From Herbiconiux moechotypicola (GTDB taxonomy: Bacteria > Actinomycetota > Actinomycetes > Actinomycetales > Microbacteriaceae), in assembly GCF_024979255.1 (NCBI RefSeq), contig NZ_JANLCN010000015.1, forward strand, positions 1 through 64,000: a stretch of 64,000 nucleotides of DNA, written 5' to 3'. The notes beneath the pieces were generated by a model, which was given only the letters and a program-made list of their open reading frames with translations, made no database searches and was not told the DNA's origin. A program made the position numbers and the translations under genes. This document shows positions 26,123 through 34,466 of the stretch, piece after piece; the first letter of the stretch is position 1; each line of letters opens with the position of its first letter.

Positions 26123-26890
26123 ATGCGGGGGCGGGCAATCGGGGTGGCGGCACTCATCGGGCTGGCAGGCCTGCTGCAACTGGCCCCCTCGCTGGAGCGA
26201 TGGGTGGTGCTCGCCCCGGCCTGGGGTCGCACCGACATCTCGATCGAGGACCACCGCTTCGACTACACGATGCCCTCCGACCCGTGGGAGAACCTCGGCG
26301 TGACCGCCCAGGTGCACGGGCTCGGGATGCTCGTACTGTCGGTCGGCGTGCTGCTGCTGCCGATGTCGGTGGCCCTGTCGGTGGGGGCGCGGTCGTCGGC
26401 GCTGGAGCGCGTGGTGGCCGCCGTGTGCGCGACGGGCTTCGCCGTGAGCGGGATGCACGCGCTGGTGTCTGGATTCCTCGGCGTGCCGACGCCCCTTCAG
26501 GCCATGCCGGTGCAGCTGCTGGCGACAGGGCTGCCGTTCCTCGCTCTGCTCGTGCTGGCGGGAGTGTGGCTGCGGAGCGCGTGGCCCGCATCCGTGACCT
26601 GCGTTCTGCTGCTCGGGAGCACCCTGCCGGGGTATCTGGTGGCGACCTTCCTCATCGCACCCGGGATCGCCGGGTACCAGTCGCACGACACGACGCCGTG
26701 GAGCGAGACGATCGCCGCGATCGCCACTCTCGCGGCGGCTCTGGCTACGGCTGGTCTCGCGACGACTGCGGAGAGCCGTGGGCCGCGGTCTGGCCGTGTG
26801 CCACCGAAAGCAGCAGGCGGCAGCCGAGAGGCCCCGGCACCCACCGGTGCGGCACCGACGACGGATGCGTCACCGCGCCGCCGGGCTTGA
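26123..26890 (+). CDS. Multi-span membrane protein (DUF998-like)
   Basis: A 255-residue protein with about six predicted membrane spans: residues about 6-25, 65-85, 98-118, 130-150, 155-178 and 195-215. The first loop (ISIEDHRFDYTMPSDPWENL) is outside. Topology and length resemble DUF998-type proteins, but I cannot confirm the family. TAGGGT lies six bases before the ATG (26111-26116). The last about 48 codons run antisense through the end of the convergent XRE-cupin gene and code a Pro/Ala/Arg-rich tail; this 146-base overlap is unusually long. Confidence 0.6.
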   Translation: MRGRAIGVAALIGLAGLLQLAPSLERWVVLAPAWGRTDISIEDHRFDYTMPSDPWENLGVTAQVHGLGMLVLSVGVLLLPMSVALSVGARSSALERVVAAVCATGFAVSGMHALVSGFLGVPTPLQAMPVQLLATGLPFLALLVLAGVWLRSAWPASVTCVLLLGSTLPGYLVATFLIAPGIAGYQSHDTTPWSETIAAIATLAAALATAGLATTAESRGPRSGRVPPKAAGGSREAPAPTGAAPTTDASPRRRA

Positions 26891-27341
26891 GACTGAAGCT
26901 CCTGCCGTCGTCGAGCTCGACGGTCACCGAGCCCTCGATCACGAACAGCGTCTGCTCGCCCGGGCCGCTGAACCAGCCACCGAGCGACTCGCCGGGGGCC
27001 ACGCGGTACTCGACGACCTCGAGGGGATGGCCGGCGCCGATCGTGAGCATCCGGCCCGAGGCGGAGCCGGGCTCGGCCGAGACCGGGATCATCCGGCCGC
27101 CGTCGGCGCCGACCTGCAGCACGTCGCCGGCCGAGACGGCCTCGGGCAGCAGCGCGCTCGCCGGAACACCGAGGGCGTCGGCGAGGCGGTAGAGCGTGGC
27201 CAGCGAGGGGTTCGCCCTGCCGTTCTCGACCTGGCTGAGAAAGGGCTGGCTCACCTCGACGAGCGCGGCGAGAGCTCTCATCGAGAGCCCGGCCCGCGAG
27301 CGGGCCTCCCGCACGAGCTCGCCGATGGTGGTGGCGCTCAC
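26745..27341 (-). CDS. XRE-family regulator with cupin sensor
   Basis: A 198-residue regulator. Helix-turn-helix at residues about 6-60 (LSMRALAALVEVSQPFLSQV, ENGRANPSLATLYRLADALG) and a cupin barrel at about 105-185 (EQTLFVIEGSVTVELDDG, PGGAVTHPSSVPHRWVPG). Such proteins sense a small molecule in the cupin and repress or activate nearby catabolic genes. Its ATG overlaps the stop of the monooxygenase gene to its right by four bases, so it is the last gene of the monooxygenase operon and a likely autoregulator. The palindrome at 28707-28725 is a candidate site. Confidence 0.9.
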   Translation of the reverse strand: MSATTIGELVREARSRAGLSMRALAALVEVSQPFLSQVENGRANPSLATLYRLADALGVPASALLPEAVSAGDVLQVGADGGRMIPVSAEPGSASGRMLTIGAGHPLEVVEYRVAPGESLGGWFSGPGEQTLFVIEGSVTVELDDGRSFSLKPGGAVTHPSSVPHRWVPGPLGCRLLLSVAHGQTAAHGSPQSSRDQP

Positions 27342-28690
27342 ACCGTGTACCGGGCACCCGGGTGGTCGGCGGGCAGCCGGGCCGAGCCGCCGGTGAGCAT
27401 CTCGCGCAGGGTGCCGCGGCGGGGCTCGTCGGGCAGCAGGCCGCGCGAGCGGAGCAGCGGCATGACCTCGTCGATGAACCGGCGGTAGGTGGCGACGCCG
27501 CCGACGGAGTGCTCCACCAGGAAGCCGTCGACGTCGGTGATCCGCACGATCTCCTCGATCTGGTCGGCCACGCTCTCCGGGGTGCCGGTGACCTTGAACC
27601 CGCCCATCGTCTCGCGCAGCCGGTCGAGCACGCCGCCGACGGTGAGCGTGGGGTCCTGGTATTGGGCGAGCAGTGACTGGCCCACCTCGGTGCGGATCTC
27701 GGCGAGGGTCGCATCCGGGTCGAGCGAGAGCAGGTCGACGCCGCTCCAGCCCATGAAGAGCGCTCCCATGGCTTCACGGCTGGGCGCTGTGGTGAGCGCC
27801 TCCCGGGCGACGGCGGCCTCCTCCTCGGTGTCGGCGATCACCAAGGAGAGACCGTTCACGAGCTTGATCGACTCGGGGGCGCGGCCGTGAGCGGCGGCAC
27901 GCTCGCGCAGTTCCTGCACGAGCGCCGCGCCCTTGGCGAGGTCGCGCTCCTGGATGAAGACGCACTCCGCGTAGGTCGACGCGAAGTCCTTGCCGCGCGA
28001 GGAGGCGCCGGCCTGGAACAGCGTGGGGGTGCGCTGCGGCGATGGCGGGATGGGGTAGTAGCCCTCGAGGTCGAAGCTCTCGCCGTGGTGCTGCACCTCG
28101 TGCAGGCGCTCGAGGTCGACCAGCTCACGGCTCTCCTTGCGCATGACGAGGGCGCCGTCCTCCCACGACCCCTCCCAGAGCTTCAGCGACAGGTCGACGA
28201 ACTCGGCGGCGCGGCGGTAGCGCTCGTCGTGCGGGGTGATGCCCTTCTCGCCGAGGAGCTTCACCATGGCCTCCTGGTTGTCGGAGGTGACGATGTTCCA
28301 GCCGATTCGGCCGCGCGTGAGGTGGTCGACGGTGGAGAACCGCCTGGCGTTGGTGAACGGCCGCTCGGCGGTGGTGGAGGTGGTGACGACGAAGCCCAGG
28401 CGGTCGACCGTCGCGGCGAGGCCGGTGATGAGGGAGAGCGGCTCGAGCACCGGGAACTGCACACCCTCCCGGAGCGCCACCTCGGAGGCGGCGCCGTCGG
28501 CCGTCATGGGGTAGCCGAGCGCCTCGGCGAAGAAGAGGAAGTCGAAGCCGCCGGCGTCGAGCGCGCGGGCGAGCTCCTGCCAGTAGGCGAGGGTGGTGAA
28601 GCCGCGGGTGTCCGAATCGGGGTGGCTCCAGGCGTTGCTGAGAAAAGTGGGGCCCACGATCTCGAAGGCGCCGAGCACGATGTTCTTCAT
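27338..28690 (-). CDS. LLM-class flavin-dependent monooxygenase (NtaA/SnaA/DszA type) 1
   Basis: A 450-residue flavin-dependent monooxygenase of the nitrilotriacetate/dibenzothiophene-sulfone group. It uses reduced FMN from a separate reductase and O2 to cleave C-N or C-S bonds. Signatures are FDFLFFAEALGYPM, the flavin-site segment FSTVDHLTRGRIGWNIVTS, then HDERYRRAAEFVDLSLKLWE and SPQRTPTLFQAGASSRG. CACAAT lies six bases before the ATG (28697-28702 on the complement), giving it its own probable leaderless promoter even though another monooxygenase gene ends only 32 bases upstream. The XRE-cupin gene overlaps its stop. Substrate unknown. Confidence 0.92.
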   Translation of the reverse strand: MKNIVLGAFEIVGPTFLSNAWSHPDSDTRGFTTLAYWQELARALDAGGFDFLFFAEALGYPMTADGAASEVALREGVQFPVLEPLSLITGLAATVDRLGFVVTTSTTAERPFTNARRFSTVDHLTRGRIGWNIVTSDNQEAMVKLLGEKGITPHDERYRRAAEFVDLSLKLWEGSWEDGALVMRKESRELVDLERLHEVQHHGESFDLEGYYPIPPSPQRTPTLFQAGASSRGKDFASTYAECVFIQERDLAKGAALVQELRERAAAHGRAPESIKLVNGLSLVIADTEEEAAVAREALTTAPSREAMGALFMGWSGVDLLSLDPDATLAEIRTEVGQSLLAQYQDPTLTVGGVLDRLRETMGGFKVTGTPESVADQIEEIVRITDVDGFLVEHSVGGVATYRRFIDEVMPLLRSRGLLPDEPRRGTLREMLTGGSARLPADHPGARYTV

Positions 28691-28706
28691 GCCCCGATTG
28701 TGTCAG

Positions 28707-28725
28707 TGATAAGTGGTACTTATCA
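28707..28725. promoter_or_regulatory. Perfect inverted repeat in the promoter of monooxygenase 1
   Basis: TGATAAGT and ACTTATCA are perfect complements separated by GGT. The site is AT-rich in a very GC-rich setting. On the complement it ends four bases before the -10-like CACAAT (28697-28702), so it covers the spacer and -35 position. It also contains the stop codon of monooxygenase 2. The likely ligand is the XRE-cupin regulator at the end of the same operon. Confidence 0.6.
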
Positions 28726-30126
28726 AGTGGACGCGCTGAATTCGGGGCGGAGATCGGCGCCGTGGTGCTCGGCTGCGAGATGCGGGCCCTTGCCGATGAG
28801 CCGTTCCCGCAGGGTCGTGCCCTCGGGGGCGGGGTCGAGTCGGCCGCGCCGCCGCAGCTCCGGCAGCACGAGGTCGATCACGTCGCGCATAGAGGCCGTG
28901 TTGAAGACCGCCTCCAGCATGAAGCCGTCGAGATCGGTGAGGTCGATCATCCGCTCCAGCTCGTCGGCCACCTCGACCGGGTCGCCCGTGATGGCGAAGC
29001 CGCGGGTGCCCTTGCCCTTGAGGTCGTCGAGGATCTCACGCACCGTGGGCGCCGAGCCGTCGGGGCGGGTGTAGAAGCGCTCGATGTTGCTGACGCCCAT
29101 CTGGCCGGCCAGGCCGTCGTCGGGCAGCTGGTCTTTGAGGGGCCGGTCGAAGTCGTATTCGAGCAGGTTGAGGCCGGTGTTGCCCGAGTAGTAGTGCGCG
29201 GCCAGCTCGTCGCTCTGCAGCGCCTCGAACTCGGCCCGCAGGCGGTGCGCCTCGGCGCTCGTGGGCGCGGTGATGACGGTGACGCCCACGATGAGCTTGA
29301 GGTCGGCCGGGTCGCGGCCCTCCTCGGCGGCGCGGCGGCGGATGTCGGCCACGTTCGCCGCGGTCTGCTCGTAGGTGGTGCCCTGCACGAACACGGCCTC
29401 GGCGTGCCGGGCGGCGAACGCGCGACCCGCAGCCGAGGTGCCGGCCTGGAAGAGCACGGGGGAGCGCTGCGGCGACGGTGGCTGCGTGTGGTAACCGTTC
29501 GAGCGGTAGTACTCGCCCTCGTGCACGACGGGGTGGATCTTCTGCGGGTCGGCGAACACCCCCGTCGCGCGGTCGAGCACCACCGCGTCGTCGTCGTTGC
29601 CGCCCTCCCAGAACTTCAGCGCCACCTCCACGTACTCGGCCGCGGCCTCGTAGCGCTTGTCGTGCGGCACCATCTCGGTCTGGCCGAGCATCTTGGCCAT
29701 GGTGTTCTGCGAGGCGCCGGTGACGATGTTCCAGCCGATGCGGCCCTTCGTGACGTGGTCGAGCGTGGAGTACTTGCGCACCGTGTGCAGCGGGTGGTCC
29801 GACCCCGTCGTGGTGGTCACCACGAAGCCGAGGCGGGAGGTGGCGGCGGCGAGCGCGGGGATGATGTACGAGCCGTCGAGCCCGAACATCATCCCCTCGC
29901 GCACCAGCACGTCGGAGAGCTCGCCCTTCAGCGAGGCGTAACCGAAGGAGCCGCCGGCGAAGAAGAGCAGGTCGAATCCCGCGTCGTCGAGCATCCGGGC
30001 CATCCCGATCCAGTACTCGATGTCGCGGTAGTCGCCGTTCTGGCTCTTCGGGTGGGCCCAGCTGGTGGTGCCGCCCACCTGCTGAGTGCCCGCCTCGAAG
30101 ACGCCCAGGATCATCCTCTTCGCCAT
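28723..30126 (-). CDS. LLM-class flavin-dependent monooxygenase 2
   Basis: A 467-residue member of the same NtaA/SnaA/DszA-type family: FDLLFFAGGSFGYASLKGEL, YSTLDHVTKGRIGWNIVTGA, HDKRYEAAAEYVEVALKFWE and SPQRSPVLFQAGTSAAGRAF. It is the most divergent of the four paralogues (AGGSFGY where the others have AxxxGYP; a GNDDD loop near residue 190). TAGGAGCCC precedes the ATG at 30126, and the upstream binding-protein gene stops ten bases earlier, so it is translated from the ABC-importer transcript. Together this suggests the imported compound is its substrate. The identity is not readable from the sequence. Confidence 0.92.
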   Translation of the reverse strand: MAKRMILGVFEAGTQQVGGTTSWAHPKSQNGDYRDIEYWIGMARMLDDAGFDLLFFAGGSFGYASLKGELSDVLVREGMMFGLDGSYIIPALAAATSRLGFVVTTTTGSDHPLHTVRKYSTLDHVTKGRIGWNIVTGASQNTMAKMLGQTEMVPHDKRYEAAAEYVEVALKFWEGGNDDDAVVLDRATGVFADPQKIHPVVHEGEYYRSNGYHTQPPSPQRSPVLFQAGTSAAGRAFAARHAEAVFVQGTTYEQTAANVADIRRRAAEEGRDPADLKLIVGVTVITAPTSAEAHRLRAEFEALQSDELAAHYYSGNTGLNLLEYDFDRPLKDQLPDDGLAGQMGVSNIERFYTRPDGSAPTVREILDDLKGKGTRGFAITGDPVEVADELERMIDLTDLDGFMLEAVFNTASMRDVIDLVLPELRRRGRLDPAPEGTTLRERLIGKGPHLAAEHHGADLRPEFSAST

Positions 30127-30136
30127 CGTCGGGCTC

Positions 30137-31204
30137 CTACTCGGCCGCGATCTCGTCGAGCAGGCTGAGGTCGACCGCGTCGGCGACGGGCGGCAGGTCG
30201 GTGATGCCCGAAGCCTCCATCGCCGGGTACATCTCGGTCTCCACGCGGTCGACATCCATGTAGAGCAGGCCGTGCTCGTCGGTGGTGGGGCTCTCCATGA
30301 GCTCGGCGAAGGCCTCGCCCGAGAGGGTCTGCTGCTCGAGGTCGAGGCCGAGGTCGGCTCCGAAGTCGTTCACCGCGAGCTCCGCGCCCGACGCCGGGTC
30401 GGCGAGGAAGTCCTCCCAGCCCTTGATCGAGGCGCGCAGGAACTTGAGGTAGAGGTCGCGGTTCTCCTCGAGCGCGGTGTCCTTCGCGAAGATCGACGAG
30501 GCGTAGGCGGGAGCGCCCAGGTCGCCCGAGAGGGTGCAGCCGAAGTCGTTGCCCGGCTCCAGGTCGAAGCTCAGCTCGAGGGTGATCGGCTGGTTCGTCG
30601 AGTACGCCGTGTACACGTCGCCGTCGCCGTTCACGAGCGGTGCGGGGTCGAAACCGGTGGGGATGATCGTGACCTGGTCGAGCGGGATGTCGTTGAGGGT
30701 GAGCACCTGCTCGACGGTGGCCTCGCTCTGGGCCAGGATGCGCTTGCCGATGAGGTCTTCGGGCGTCTCGATCGGGTCGTCGGCGAGCCAGAGGAAGCAG
30801 CCCGGGTTGTCTTGGAAGACCGATCCGATCACGGCGAGCTCGTCGTCGGCCATCGCGGCGAAGGCGCTCGACATGCCCGCGGTGATGCCCGCGTCGGCGG
30901 CGTCGGCCGCCACCTGCGACTCGGCGGTAGGGGCGTCGGGGCCGCCGGGGAGCCACTCCACCTCGAGCCCCTCGTCTTCGTAGTAGCCGTTGGCGGCGGC
31001 GAGCCAGAAGCCGCCGTACTCCACGTTGGAGATCCACGACATGGCCACCTTGAACGGCACGGTCTCGCCGGCGGCCGACTCGGTGGACTCGGTGCTCGAG
31101 GCGCCGGTGCTGCAGCCGGCGAGGAGGAGGGCGCCGGCGGCGAGGGAGGCGCCGGCCGCGAGGGCGCGGCGACGGCTGCGGTGAGGGGTGGGGGAACGGT
31201 GCAT
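30137..31204 (-). CDS. NMT1/THI5-type ABC substrate-binding lipoprotein
   Basis: A 355-residue periplasm-equivalent binding protein. Signal peptide with RSRRRALAAG and lipobox LLAGC (Cys31). The mature start VPFKVAMSWISNVEYGGFWL matches the SsuA/ThiY/NMT1 group, which binds sulfonates, taurine, nitrate, pyrimidines or riboflavin. GITAGMSSAFAAMADDELAV and LIGKRILAQSEATVEQVLTL are typical. An in-frame ATG six codons upstream (31222) is an alternative start. It sits after two permeases and before monooxygenase 2 in one operon, with a repeat-filled 101-base gap upstream. Ligand unknown. Confidence 0.9.
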   Translation of the reverse strand: MHRSPTPHRSRRRALAAGASLAAGALLLAGCSTGASSTESTESAAGETVPFKVAMSWISNVEYGGFWLAAANGYYEDEGLEVEWLPGGPDAPTAESQVAADAADAGITAGMSSAFAAMADDELAVIGSVFQDNPGCFLWLADDPIETPEDLIGKRILAQSEATVEQVLTLNDIPLDQVTIIPTGFDPAPLVNGDGDVYTAYSTNQPITLELSFDLEPGNDFGCTLSGDLGAPAYASSIFAKDTALEENRDLYLKFLRASIKGWEDFLADPASGAELAVNDFGADLGLDLEQQTLSGEAFAELMESPTTDEHGLLYMDVDRVETEMYPAMEASGITDLPPVADAVDLSLLDEIAAE

Positions 31205-31249
31205 GACGGTGCTCGCTTTCATCGTTGGTGGTGGTACGGGCATCTCAGG

Positions 31250-31305
31250 GGGGTGGTGCGGGTGACACCGGTGGTGCGGGGTGACACGGGTGGTGCGGCG
31301 GGGGG
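31250..31305. repeat. 18/19-base tandem repeat between permease and binding-protein genes
   Basis: The word GGTGGTGCGG starts at 31252, 31270 and 31289, each followed by a variant of GGTGACAC. The array directly follows the permease stop (on the complement) inside the importer operon. It may act as a processing or pausing element or be neutral slippage; the word resembles the G-rich field at 1-213. Confidence 0.65.
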
Positions 31306-32124
31306 TCAGGTGACGCGGTCGACGACGCGGCGCTCGAGGCTCTGGGCGAGCCCAAAGCAGAGCACCGAGAGCGCGGTCGCGACGAGGGCGGAGGCCCACT
31401 CGCGCTCGAACTGCAGGCGGTCGGCCGATGACCGGAGCAGGTCGCCGAGGCCCACTCCGGAGATGAGGTACTCGGCCAGCAGCACTCCGAGGATGGCGAT
31501 CGGGGCGCTCAGCCGCAGTGCGAGCATGATGCTCGGGATGGCGGCGGGCAGGTGCAGTCTGAGCACCCGGGTGAGCAGTCCCGCACCCAGCACGCCGAAC
31601 AGGTCGCGGCTCGACTTCGCCACCGACGACATGCCGGAGACCGTCAGCGAGAACGCCGGGAAGAACACCAGGATCACCACGATCACGACCACCGTGCCCG
31701 AGCCGTACCCGAACAGGCGGGCGAGGATGGGGATCATCGCGGTGACGGGCACGACGCGCAGGATGAGGGCGCTCGGCATGAGCAGGCCCGAGGCGAGCGG
31801 AGACATCCACACCAGTACTCCGAGCACGACGCCCACGAGCATCCCGAGCGCCAGGCCTCCCACCGCGAACAGCGTCGTCCAGAGCACGGGCCACACGTAG
31901 ACGTCGGGGTGGAGCACGAGGTCGGTGGCCACGTCGAGCGGCGAGGGTGCCACGGCACGGCTGTAGCCGTTGGCCCAGAGCCACACCGGCCAGGCGATGA
32001 GCAGCAGGATGATGGGCCAGTAGCGCTGCAGCACCACGAGCAGGAACCGTCCGACGGCGCCGCCGACGCGGCCGAAGAGGCCGCCGGTGGTGCGGGCGGC
32101 CGCCACGCTGAGGCTCTGGGTCAT
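31306..32124 (-). CDS. ABC transporter permease (SsuC/TauC type) B
   Basis: A 272-residue permease with about six spans after a cytoplasmic N terminus, beginning YWPIILLLIAWPVWLW. The family region is RDLFGVLGAGLLTRVLRLHLPA, here the equivalent of the EAA loop, followed by AIPSIMLALRLSAPIAILGV and LLAEYLISGVGLG. Its ATG overlaps the stop of the other permease by four bases. It is clearly different in sequence from that permease, so the channel is a heterodimer rather than the homodimer usual for SsuC-type systems. Confidence 0.9.
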   Translation of the reverse strand: MTQSLSVAAARTTGGLFGRVGGAVGRFLLVVLQRYWPIILLLIAWPVWLWANGYSRAVAPSPLDVATDLVLHPDVYVWPVLWTTLFAVGGLALGMLVGVVLGVLVWMSPLASGLLMPSALILRVVPVTAMIPILARLFGYGSGTVVVIVVILVFFPAFSLTVSGMSSVAKSSRDLFGVLGAGLLTRVLRLHLPAAIPSIMLALRLSAPIAILGVLLAEYLISGVGLGDLLRSSADRLQFEREWASALVATALSVLCFGLAQSLERRVVDRVT

Positions 32125-32870
32125 GCGAACCTCCTGGCCACGGCGCGCTGGGCGGCCACGGCGATGCCGTAGATGATGAGCGAGCAGATCACCGAGAGGG
32201 CGGCCGCCGCCCAGAGCAGGTCTATGCGGTAGTTCTGCATCGCGCTGATGAAGAGCACGCCGAGCCCGCGCTTGGCCCCGAACCACTCGCCGATCGTGGC
32301 GCCGAGGATCATCGCGGGCGCGGCGAGCGCGAGGCCGTCGAAGAACTTCGGCAGCGCGGCCGGCAGGTCGACCAGACCGAGTCGCGTGCCCCGGCGGGCG
32401 CCGAGCACCGTGAACAGGTCCTGGTAGGGGTGGCTCGCGACCGAGAGGCCCGAGCTCATCGAGATGTAGATGATGAAGGTCACCGAGAGTGCCACCACGA
32501 GCACGGGGGTGCCCTCGCGGCCGAGGATGAGGATGAGGAAGGGGGCCAGCGCGACGGCCGGTACGGCGTCGATGACCGCGGCGAAGCGATCCAGCCCGGG
32601 CGCCAGCACCGGCACGAGCACGGCCAGCAGGGCGAAGAAGACGCCCGCGGCGATGCCGATGGCGCCGCCGATCAGCGCTTCGGTGACCGTGGCCGCGAGC
32701 GCGTTGCCGAGCAGGGTGTGGTTGTCGGGGTCGAGGAGGAAGGCCACGACGGTCGACAGCGGCGGCCAGGTGGTGCCGAGCAGCCCCAGCTGCCCGATCA
32801 GCTCGGCCAGCACGAGGAGCACGACGACCCCCGAGACGCCGTACAGCACGGGTCGCAGACGCGAGGTCAT
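32121..32870 (-). CDS. ABC transporter permease (SsuC/TauC type) A
   Basis: A 249-residue permease with about six spans, from LYGVSGVVVLLVLAELIG on. YQDLFTVLGARRGTRLGLVDLP is the ATPase-docking loop, and LALAAPAMILGATIGEWFGA with KRGLGVLFISAMQNYRIDLL is the characteristic C-terminal part of NMT1-linked permeases. The stop overlaps permease B (ATGA); it starts four bases after the ATPase stop. All four transporter genes are therefore one operon. Confidence 0.9.
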   Translation of the reverse strand: MTSRLRPVLYGVSGVVVLLVLAELIGQLGLLGTTWPPLSTVVAFLLDPDNHTLLGNALAATVTEALIGGAIGIAAGVFFALLAVLVPVLAPGLDRFAAVIDAVPAVALAPFLILILGREGTPVLVVALSVTFIIYISMSSGLSVASHPYQDLFTVLGARRGTRLGLVDLPAALPKFFDGLALAAPAMILGATIGEWFGAKRGLGVLFISAMQNYRIDLLWAAAALSVICSLIIYGIAVAAQRAVARRFA

Positions 32871-32874
32871 CGGA

Positions 32875-33684
32875 TCAGGCGTCCTTCGGGGCGTCGAGGA
32901 GGCCGGTCAGGCGGTCGACGATGTCGTGGAACTCGGGGGAGCGGGTGAGTTCGGAGTGCTCGCGCAGCGGGAGGTCGACGTCTTCGATGTGGCGGATGCT
33001 CCCCGGGCGCCCGGTCATCACGACCACGCGGTCGGCGAGCAGCACGGCCTCATCGACGTCGTGGGTGACCAGCAGTGTGGTGATGCGCAGTTCGCTCCAG
33101 ATGCGCCCGAGCTCGCGGTTCATCCGCCGCCTCGTGACGGCGTCGAGCGCCCCGAAGGGCTCGTCGAGCAGCAGCACCTCGGGGTCGAGCACGAGGGCGC
33201 GGGCGATCGAGGCGCGCTGGCGCATGCCGCCCGAGAGCTGCTTGGGCCTGGCGTCTTCGAACCCCGCGAGTCCGACGAGGTCGATCAGTTCCTGCACGTG
33301 CGCGGTGTCGACGCTCCGCCCGGCGACGCGGTAGGGGAGGGCGATGTTCTGGCGGATGGTGAGCCAGGGGAGCAGTGAGTGCTCCTGGAAGGCGACACCG
33401 AGCCGGTGCTCGCGCGAGAGTGCCTGCGGGGTGGAGTCGCCGACCGTGACGGTGCCGGAGCTCGGCTGCTCGAGGCCCGCGACGATGCGCAGGATGGTCG
33501 ACTTGCCGCATCCGCTCGGCCCGAGCAGGGCCAGGAACTCGCCGTTGCCGATGGTGAGCGAGATGTCCTGCAGCGCCGTGAGCGTGGCGCCGCGCTTCAG
33601 TGGATAGCTCTTGCTCACCTCGGTGAGGGAGATCTCCCGCGACGGCGTGCGGGTGACCTGCTGAAGAACCGAACTCACGGGCAC
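32875..33684 (-). CDS. ABC transporter ATP-binding protein (SsuB/TauB type)
   Basis: A 269-residue ATPase. Walker A is GPSGCGKST, the Q loop is in VAFQEHSLLPWL, the signature is LSGGMRQRASIARAL, Walker B is VLLLDEPFGALD and the H loop is LVTHDVDEAV. These match the nitrate/sulfonate/taurine subfamily. GGAAG lies four bases before the GTG at 33684; GTGs at 33687 and 33678 and an ATG at 33729 are alternatives. First gene of the leftward importer-monooxygenase operon, divergent from a TetR gene, with a candidate operator 16 bases upstream. Confidence 0.92.
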   Translation of the reverse strand: MPVSSVLQQVTRTPSREISLTEVSKSYPLKRGATLTALQDISLTIGNGEFLALLGPSGCGKSTILRIVAGLEQPSSGTVTVGDSTPQALSREHRLGVAFQEHSLLPWLTIRQNIALPYRVAGRSVDTAHVQELIDLVGLAGFEDARPKQLSGGMRQRASIARALVLDPEVLLLDEPFGALDAVTRRRMNRELGRIWSELRITTLLVTHDVDEAVLLADRVVVMTGRPGSIRHIEDVDLPLREHSELTRSPEFHDIVDRLTGLLDAPKDA

Positions 33685-33699
33685 CACGCTTCCGATTGA

Positions 33700-33715
33700 T
33701 GAACTGTTCGCTTCA
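33700..33715. promoter_or_regulatory. Candidate TetR operator, copy 1
   Basis: TGAACTGTTCGCTTCA lies between the ATPase gene and the divergent TetR gene, with inverted ends TGAA/TTCA. It matches, at 14 of 16 positions, the complement of the site at 34416-34431 upstream of the other monooxygenase pair. The shared sequence is TGAACTGWTCGMTTCA. Confidence 0.6.
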
Positions 33716-33780
33716 GAGTAGGAGCGCATTGTTACCGCGGCATTACGATCGCTTTTCGTTCTGTGCGCTACTGTCGAGAC

Positions 33781-34362
33781 ATGCCAGCGCCCCTGTCCAA
33801 AGAGCGCCGCAGACTGCTCGGACTGGTGGCCGACCACATCCTCGAGCACGGGGTGAACGACATCAGCCTGAGCTCGCTCGCCCGTTCGATCGGCTCGAAC
33901 AACCGCATGCTGCTCTATTACTTCGGCTCGAAGGAGGACTTGCTCGACGAGGCGTCGCTCACGGCGCTCGAGCGGTTCCCCGGCATCCACCACCTGATGG
34001 GCGAGCTCGACGAGGACGGCGAGCCAGAGGTGCTGCTGAACCGCGCGTGGACGCGGATCGCCGACAAGCGCAACCGTCCGTTCCTCAAGCTCTTCTTCGA
34101 GCTGTTCTCGCTGCACGCCCGCCGGCCCGAGCGCAACGACGGGTACTTCCGGCGCATCGCGACGCAGTGGCCGGAGGGGGTGGCGCGACTGCTCGTGCGG
34201 GAAGGCGCCGATCCGGCCACCGCCGAGGTGTGCGCCGTCTCGATCGTCGGGCTGTGGCGCGGGCTGCAGATCTCGCTGCTGGCCGGGGTCGACGCCGACG
34301 AGCTCACGGCCGCCCATCGCCGCTCGCTCGCGGCGCTGCTGGCACCCGTGCCCGCATCCTGA
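33781..34362 (+). CDS. TetR-family transcriptional regulator
   Basis: A 193-residue TetR protein. Helix-turn-helix at about residues 15-60: ILEHGVNDISLSSLARSIGS, NNRMLLYYFGSKEDLLDEAS. The ligand-binding half has LFFELFSLHARRPERNDGYF. TACTGT lies six bases before the ATG (33769-33774), so it is probably leaderless. It lies between the divergent importer operon and the downstream monooxygenase pair, and two nearly identical operator candidates flank it (33700-33715 and 34414-34431), so it probably controls both units. Ligand presumably the imported compound or a product. Confidence 0.9.
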   Translation: MPAPLSKERRRLLGLVADHILEHGVNDISLSSLARSIGSNNRMLLYYFGSKEDLLDEASLTALERFPGIHHLMGELDEDGEPEVLLNRAWTRIADKRNRPFLKLFFELFSLHARRPERNDGYFRRIATQWPEGVARLLVREGADPATAEVCAVSIVGLWRGLQISLLAGVDADELTAAHRRSLAALLAPVPAS

Positions 34363-34413
34363 GTCAGATCGTCACGCCGATGTGACGAGGCCGAAACATC
34401 GCGCGTCTAGATT

Positions 34414-34431
34414 GTGAATCGATCAGTTCAC
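34414..34431. promoter_or_regulatory. Candidate TetR operator, copy 2
   Basis: GTGAATCGATCAGTTCAC has perfect five-base outer arms and a central GATC; 14 of 18 positions are symmetric. It is 35 bases ahead of the monooxygenase 3 start. Its complement contains TGAACTGATCGATTCA, nearly the same as copy 1 at 33700-33715. Confidence 0.65.
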
Positions 34432-34466
34432 TTTCGCAGTACGGACGACTCGGGAAGAGGTGGCGG

